Assembly (NCBI GenBank): GCA_022827685.1
Contig: JAJEIH010000078.1
Span: forward strand, 1 to 64,000
DNA: 64,000 nucleotides
Reading direction: 5' to 3'
Origin: Alphaproteobacteria bacterium
GTDB lineage: Bacteria > Pseudomonadota > Alphaproteobacteria > Bin95
The notes beneath the pieces are model-generated. The model did not search any database and was not told where the DNA came from. It was given only the letters and a program-made list of their open reading frames with translations. Positions 61,194 through 64,000 of the stretch are shown one piece after another (position 1 is the stretch's first letter; each line of letters begins with the position of its first letter). Both the position numbers and the translations under genes were made by a program.

Positions 61194-61619
61194 TCAGCGG
61201 GAGTCGGTGAAGCTTGACGAAAACTCCCCGGGCAATTGTCTCCGTGGGTAATTTTCAACCGAAGACTGTGGGTTTAGGCGTTCGTCCCGGGTCTTCTCGT
61301 GACTTTCGGCATATGAAGACGGGCAGGTCAGCATATCGTTTTCCGGGCCGTCGCTGCCTGGATGCATCAGCTTTTGCTCTCGCGCGATCCGGTTGCGTTC
61401 GTAGTGTCGGCGGCAATATTGTCCCAAGCCATCGAGCAGCCGCCGCTGCGCCTTGTAGTCCGCCATTGGATTTTGCAAATTCGCAACAATATTCTTGAGC
61501 GCCTTCAGCACAGCGTTCTGCTGGTTGCGGACACCAGACCCGCCGACGAAGTTGACCGGGCCGTTTTCGGCAAAGATGTGGGCGCCTCGAGAAAAATCGG
61601 GATCATCGTTTACCTCCAA
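61194..61619 (-). CDS. Doubtful hypothetical protein (141 aa)
   Basis: An open frame with TTG start at 61619. The central part, NAVLKALKNIVANLQNP then KAQRRLLDGLGQYCRRHYER, looks protein-like with helical periodicity, unlike most chance frames here. No family is recognised. An alternative short frame from ATG 61604 uses the GGAGG at 61612-61616 but gives only 33 codons. It may be a decayed gene within the lower-GC stretch. Confidence 0.25.
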   Translation of the reverse strand: MEVNDDPDFSRGAHIFAENGPVNFVGGSGVRNQQNAVLKALKNIVANLQNPMADYKAQRRLLDGLGQYCRRHYERNRIAREQKLMHPGSDGPENDMLTCPSSYAESHEKTRDERLNPQSSVENYPRRQLPGEFSSSFTDSR

Positions 61620-61930
61620 AATGCGCGCCCCGGAGGCGCCGCGCTTGGGGGCCGCGGCAATCCTCCGGAGCGCTGCCGTCCAGCAACCCAGGCGACTGCC
61701 GGACGGTGTTCCTTTGCGTTCGAGCGCCCCGGGAGGAAGAGGAGGAGCGGCCTTCCCCCCGGGTGCGCTGCCGGCCTGCGGTTTCGCAGAGGAACGAAAC
61801 CGCCACTCTCAGGCCGACGTTCTGTAGTCGCCGTTGTTGTCCGGTGCGACACCGGATGGCGGAAATGTTATGAAGGGAATTCATGTTCGTAGTCGGGTGT
61901 TCCACATGGGAAAATTCAAGGTAATGCAAC

Positions 61931-62149
61931 GTGGGAAAATGTCATGACGATGAGGCCCGGCTTCTAAGGAAATTCGATCGGGGATTTGGGAGCCTTTCGA
62001 ACAAGGGAAATGAAGGGGACTTGCATACATTGTTAGACAGCGTGGCTCGCGAGATATCTCAGGAAGATGGTAATCAAGCTTGTCTCGTTCACGCCACAAA
62101 CCCACTTGGTCGGAGCACCAATTGTCTCTACTTCTCAAAATCAAACTGA
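61931..62149 (+). CDS. Doubtful hypothetical protein (72 aa)
   Basis: A 72-codon frame with GTG start. The protein is mixed charged (DDEARLLRKFDRGFGSL; DLHTLLDSVAREISQEDG) and uses codons such as TTA, ATA and AAT that are rare elsewhere in the window, so if real it is likely of foreign origin. There is no clear ribosome binding site. It ends 30 bases before the LysR gene. No family is recognised. Confidence 0.25.
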   Translation: MGKCHDDEARLLRKFDRGFGSLSNKGNEGDLHTLLDSVAREISQEDGNQACLVHATNPLGRSTNCLYFSKSN

Positions 62150-62179
62150 GGCACTACCTGCACGGATACGCCCTCGACC

Positions 62180-63178
62180 GTGACGAACAATTCTGATAGA
62201 GGGGCGCAAAGGGTTTGTGAAATTCAAAGATTGAATAGGTTGACCCCCAATTCTGCTATACGAGGTCCGTTGCCTTCGATGCGCTTCCTGCGCGCCTTCG
62301 AGGCCGCCGCCCGGCACGGGAGCTTCAGCTCGGCCGCCGAGGAACTCTGCACCACGCAGTCGGTCGTCAGCCGCAACATTGCCGGGCTGGAGCGCCAACT
62401 CGCGGTTCGCCTGTTCGAGCGGCTCCACCGCGGCGTGCGGCTCACCGCGGCGGGCGAGATGTACTGCAAGATCGTCGCCTCCGCGCTCTCGCGCATCGCC
62501 GAAGGCGGTATCGTCGTCGGGGACCTGATCGAGGACAACCGTGTGGTCATCGCCTGCGGCCACGCGGTCTCGGAGATGTTTCTGATGCCGCGCTTCCAGG
62601 AGCTGCACCAGGCGCTCGGCGAAGGCAGCAGCGTCCGCGTCCTGGTCTCGGACTACGACCTGCTGGACCGGGTGGCGGACGACGCCGACCTCGTGCTGAC
62701 CTACGACGCCGGCGACAGCGCGCCGGAAGACCGGGCGGTGGCCTTCCGGGAGGCGGTGACGGCGCTGTGTTCGCCCGCCTATGCCGAGGAGCACGCCGAC
62801 ATCCTGCGCCGGCCGGTCGAGGATTGGGGTCCGCTGACGTTCCTCTACCTCGCGCGGCCCAGCCGGGGCTGGTCAACATGGGACGACTGGTTCGAGGCTG
62901 TCGGGGAACCGAACCCCAAACCGCGCTACGTGGCCTACGAAGACTATGTTTACCTGATCGACGCCGCCTGCGCCGGGCGCGGCCTCGCGCTCGGCTGGCG
63001 GTACTTCCTCGACCGCTATGTCGGGACCGGCGCGCTGCTCACGGTCCGGGACGGCTTCGTGGAACGCGACATAGCCTGCTTCGCCAGACTTACCGAACGC
63101 GGTCGCGCCCGCCCGGTCGCGCGGCAATGCCTCGAGTTCTTCGCGGCCCGCAGCCGGGACGATGGGACGCGCGGGTAG
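62180..63178 (+). CDS. LysR-family transcriptional regulator, GcvA-like
   Basis: A 332-residue regulator. The winged helix-turn-helix lies at about residues 35-95: LRAFEAAARHGSFSSAAEEL, TTQSVVSRNIAGLERQL and LFERLHRGVRLTAAG. The effector-binding domain follows from about 105. The pattern RAFEAAARHGSF is that of the GcvA group. The start is uncertain: GTG 62180 adds about 30 unmatched residues, while TTG 62240 or ATG 62279 would begin close to the helix-turn-helix. No neighbouring target is obvious; the adjacent zinc-finger/polA pair is housekeeping. Confidence 0.9.
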   Translation: MTNNSDRGAQRVCEIQRLNRLTPNSAIRGPLPSMRFLRAFEAAARHGSFSSAAEELCTTQSVVSRNIAGLERQLAVRLFERLHRGVRLTAAGEMYCKIVASALSRIAEGGIVVGDLIEDNRVVIACGHAVSEMFLMPRFQELHQALGEGSSVRVLVSDYDLLDRVADDADLVLTYDAGDSAPEDRAVAFREAVTALCSPAYAEEHADILRRPVEDWGPLTFLYLARPSRGWSTWDDWFEAVGEPNPKPRYVAYEDYVYLIDAACAGRGLALGWRYFLDRYVGTGALLTVRDGFVERDIACFARLTERGRARPVARQCLEFFAARSRDDGTRG

Positions 63179-63286
63179 CACCGGTCCAAACCGCCGTGCA
63201 GCGACCGGGGCCTGCCTTCCGTGTTGCGCGCCGAAAGGGCTTCGCTATCATTCCGGCACCGCCTGCAAGGCCGAGGGGAAGTGACG

Positions 63287-63466
63287 ATGGAACCGCCGGA
63301 GACGATTGAGGTCGAGGAGGCCGCGATTGCCTGCGACGGCGGCGGCGGCGCGCTCGGCCACCCGCGCGTCTATCTTCATCTGGACAGTGAAGGCCGGGTG
63401 GATTGCCCCTATTGCGGCCGGCGTTTCGTGCTGAAGGACGGAGCCGGCCTCCGCACGGCGCATTGA
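63287..63466 (+). CDS. Small zinc-finger protein, NDUFS6/zf-CHCC type
   Basis: A 59-residue protein. The zinc ligands are Cys in AIACDGGGG, His in GHPRVYLHL, and CPYC in [11 protein letters not shown], the CHCC pattern of the family related to the complex I accessory subunit NDUFS6. Most alphaproteobacteria encode such a protein. ATG 63287 follows GAGGGGAAG. Its stop overlaps the TTG start of polA (TTGA), so the two are translated together. Confidence 0.85.
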   Translation: MEPPETIEVEEAAIACDGGGGALGHPRVYLHLDSEGRVDCPYCGRRFVLKDGAGLRTAH

Positions 63467-64000
63467 CGGAAGAAGCGCCGCGCCACGTCTTTCTGGTCGA
63501 TGGCTCCGGCTACATTTTCCGCGCCTTCCACGCCCTGCCACCCATGACGCGGCCGGACGGGACGCCCGTCAACGCCGTCTATGGCTTCACCGCCATGCTG
63601 ATGCGGCTGGTCGAGGACACCGACGCCGACCGTATCGCGGTCGTGTTCGATGTGGCGCGGACGACCTTCCGCAACGACATCTACGCCGACTACAAGGCGA
63701 ACCGCCCCGACCCGCCGCCCGAGCTCGTGCCGCAATTCGCGCTCATCCGCGATGCCGTCAAGGCGCTGAACCTGCAGGTCGCCGAACTGCCGGGCTATGA
63801 GGCCGACGACATCATCGCGACCTATGCCCGCCGGGCGGCGGCGCTGGGCGCCGAGGTCACCATCGTCTCCTCCGACAAGGACCTGATGCAGCTCGTGGAC
63901 GAGCGGATATCGCTCTTCGACCCGGTGAAACAGCGCAGGATCGGCGGGCCGGAGGTGGTCGAGCGCTTCGGCGTGCCGCCGGAAAAGGTGGTGGACGTGC
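63463..64000 (+). CDS. polA: DNA polymerase I, 5' part (runs off the window)
   Basis: The first 179 codons of polA, with TTG start at 63463 overlapping the zinc-finger stop. The 5'-nuclease domain is clear: [20 protein letters not shown] split at the GSG turn, [38 protein letters not shown] split at [17 protein letters not shown] and [13 protein letters not shown], with the metal-binding Asp residues in place. The proofreading and polymerase domains would lie beyond the right edge. The product acts in Okazaki fragment processing and repair. Confidence 0.95.
   Translation, partial: MTEEAPRHVFLVDGSGYIFRAFHALPPMTRPDGTPVNAVYGFTAMLMRLVEDTDADRIAVVFDVARTTFRNDIYADYKANRPDPPPELVPQFALIRDAVKALNLQVAELPGYEADDIIATYARRAAALGAEVTIVSSDKDLMQLVDERISLFDPVKQRRIGGPEVVERFGVPPEKVVDV

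Larger units (their letters stand above)
61032..62179. other. 1.15-kb gene-poor, lower-GC stretch
   Basis: This gap between the methyltransferase and LysR genes is less GC-rich than its surroundings, most clearly at 61860-62160. It holds a degenerate IS3-type transposase fragment at the left and two doubtful hypothetical frames. I see no complete gene, RNA gene or clear terminator. The composition and the IS trace suggest past insertion and decay. Confidence 0.5.

Overview
The window is GC-rich, densely coded DNA of an alphaproteobacterium. The phylum call rests on an ATP12-type F1-ATPase chaperone, a DUF2794 protein, a small NDUFS6-like zinc-finger protein in front of polA, and the gene order rlpA-dacC-tmk-holB-metG-tatD-MBL. 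I see no phage, plasmid or CRISPR locus. Traces of mobility are limited to a short IS3-type transposase remnant near 61.1 kb and a BrnT/BrnA toxin-antitoxin pair at 51.6-52.1 kb.

Layout. 0.4-5.1 kb (minus): a molybdenum hydroxylase large subunit without its usual small and medium subunits, a MoaD/ThiS-like protein, an alpha/beta hydrolase, a luciferase-like monooxygenase and a 40-residue membrane peptide. 5.2-11.1 kb: TauD-like dioxygenase, ATP12, acyl-CoA carboxylase beta chain, acyl-CoA ligase and a VKOR-thioredoxin fusion. 11.1-11.9 kb: a mostly non-coding block with 10-bp-phased CATGAC repeats. 11.9-21.6 kb: DMT transporter, two quinone-reductase-like enzymes, a GST, the yfgM-bamB-der operon, DUF2794, a DsbA-family protein, an SDR and tRNA-Ser. 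21.7-27.3 kb: a four-gene catabolic operon (LLM oxidoreductase, double-hotdog hydratase, rearranged CoA-transferase, acyl-CoA ligase).

27.5-37.1 kb is the most unusual part. Two paralogous two-gene sensor cassettes are present. One ends in a SpoIIE/PP2C phosphatase and the other in an MFS transporter fused to a sensor-HAMP head. Between them lie two paralogous ATP-grasp ligases on opposite strands and a periplasmic ABC-type binding protein. I read this as a candidate undescribed signalling/transport system for a small metabolite.

37.0-49.5 kb: a benzoylformate-decarboxylase-like ThDP enzyme, an SDR, then a housekeeping run for peptidoglycan (mltB, rlpA, dacC), replication (tmk, holB), translation (metG) and hydrolases (tatD, MBL-MazG). 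At 47517-47544, inside the MBL-MazG frame, is a near-canonical dif (XerC/XerD) site. KOPS-like octamers (GGGNAGGG) lie almost all on the plus strand before it and almost all on the minus strand after it, so this window spans the replication terminus.

48.3-64 kb: a Rieske oxygenase, an Fe-S scaffold protein, scattered ABC transporter parts around brnTA, an acyl-CoA ligase, an operon of PhyH dioxygenase, SDR and THI5-like binding protein, a multicopper oxidase, tRNA-Arg, an amidohydrolase, a methyltransferase, a gene-poor lower-GC stretch, a LysR regulator, a zinc-finger protein and the start of polA.
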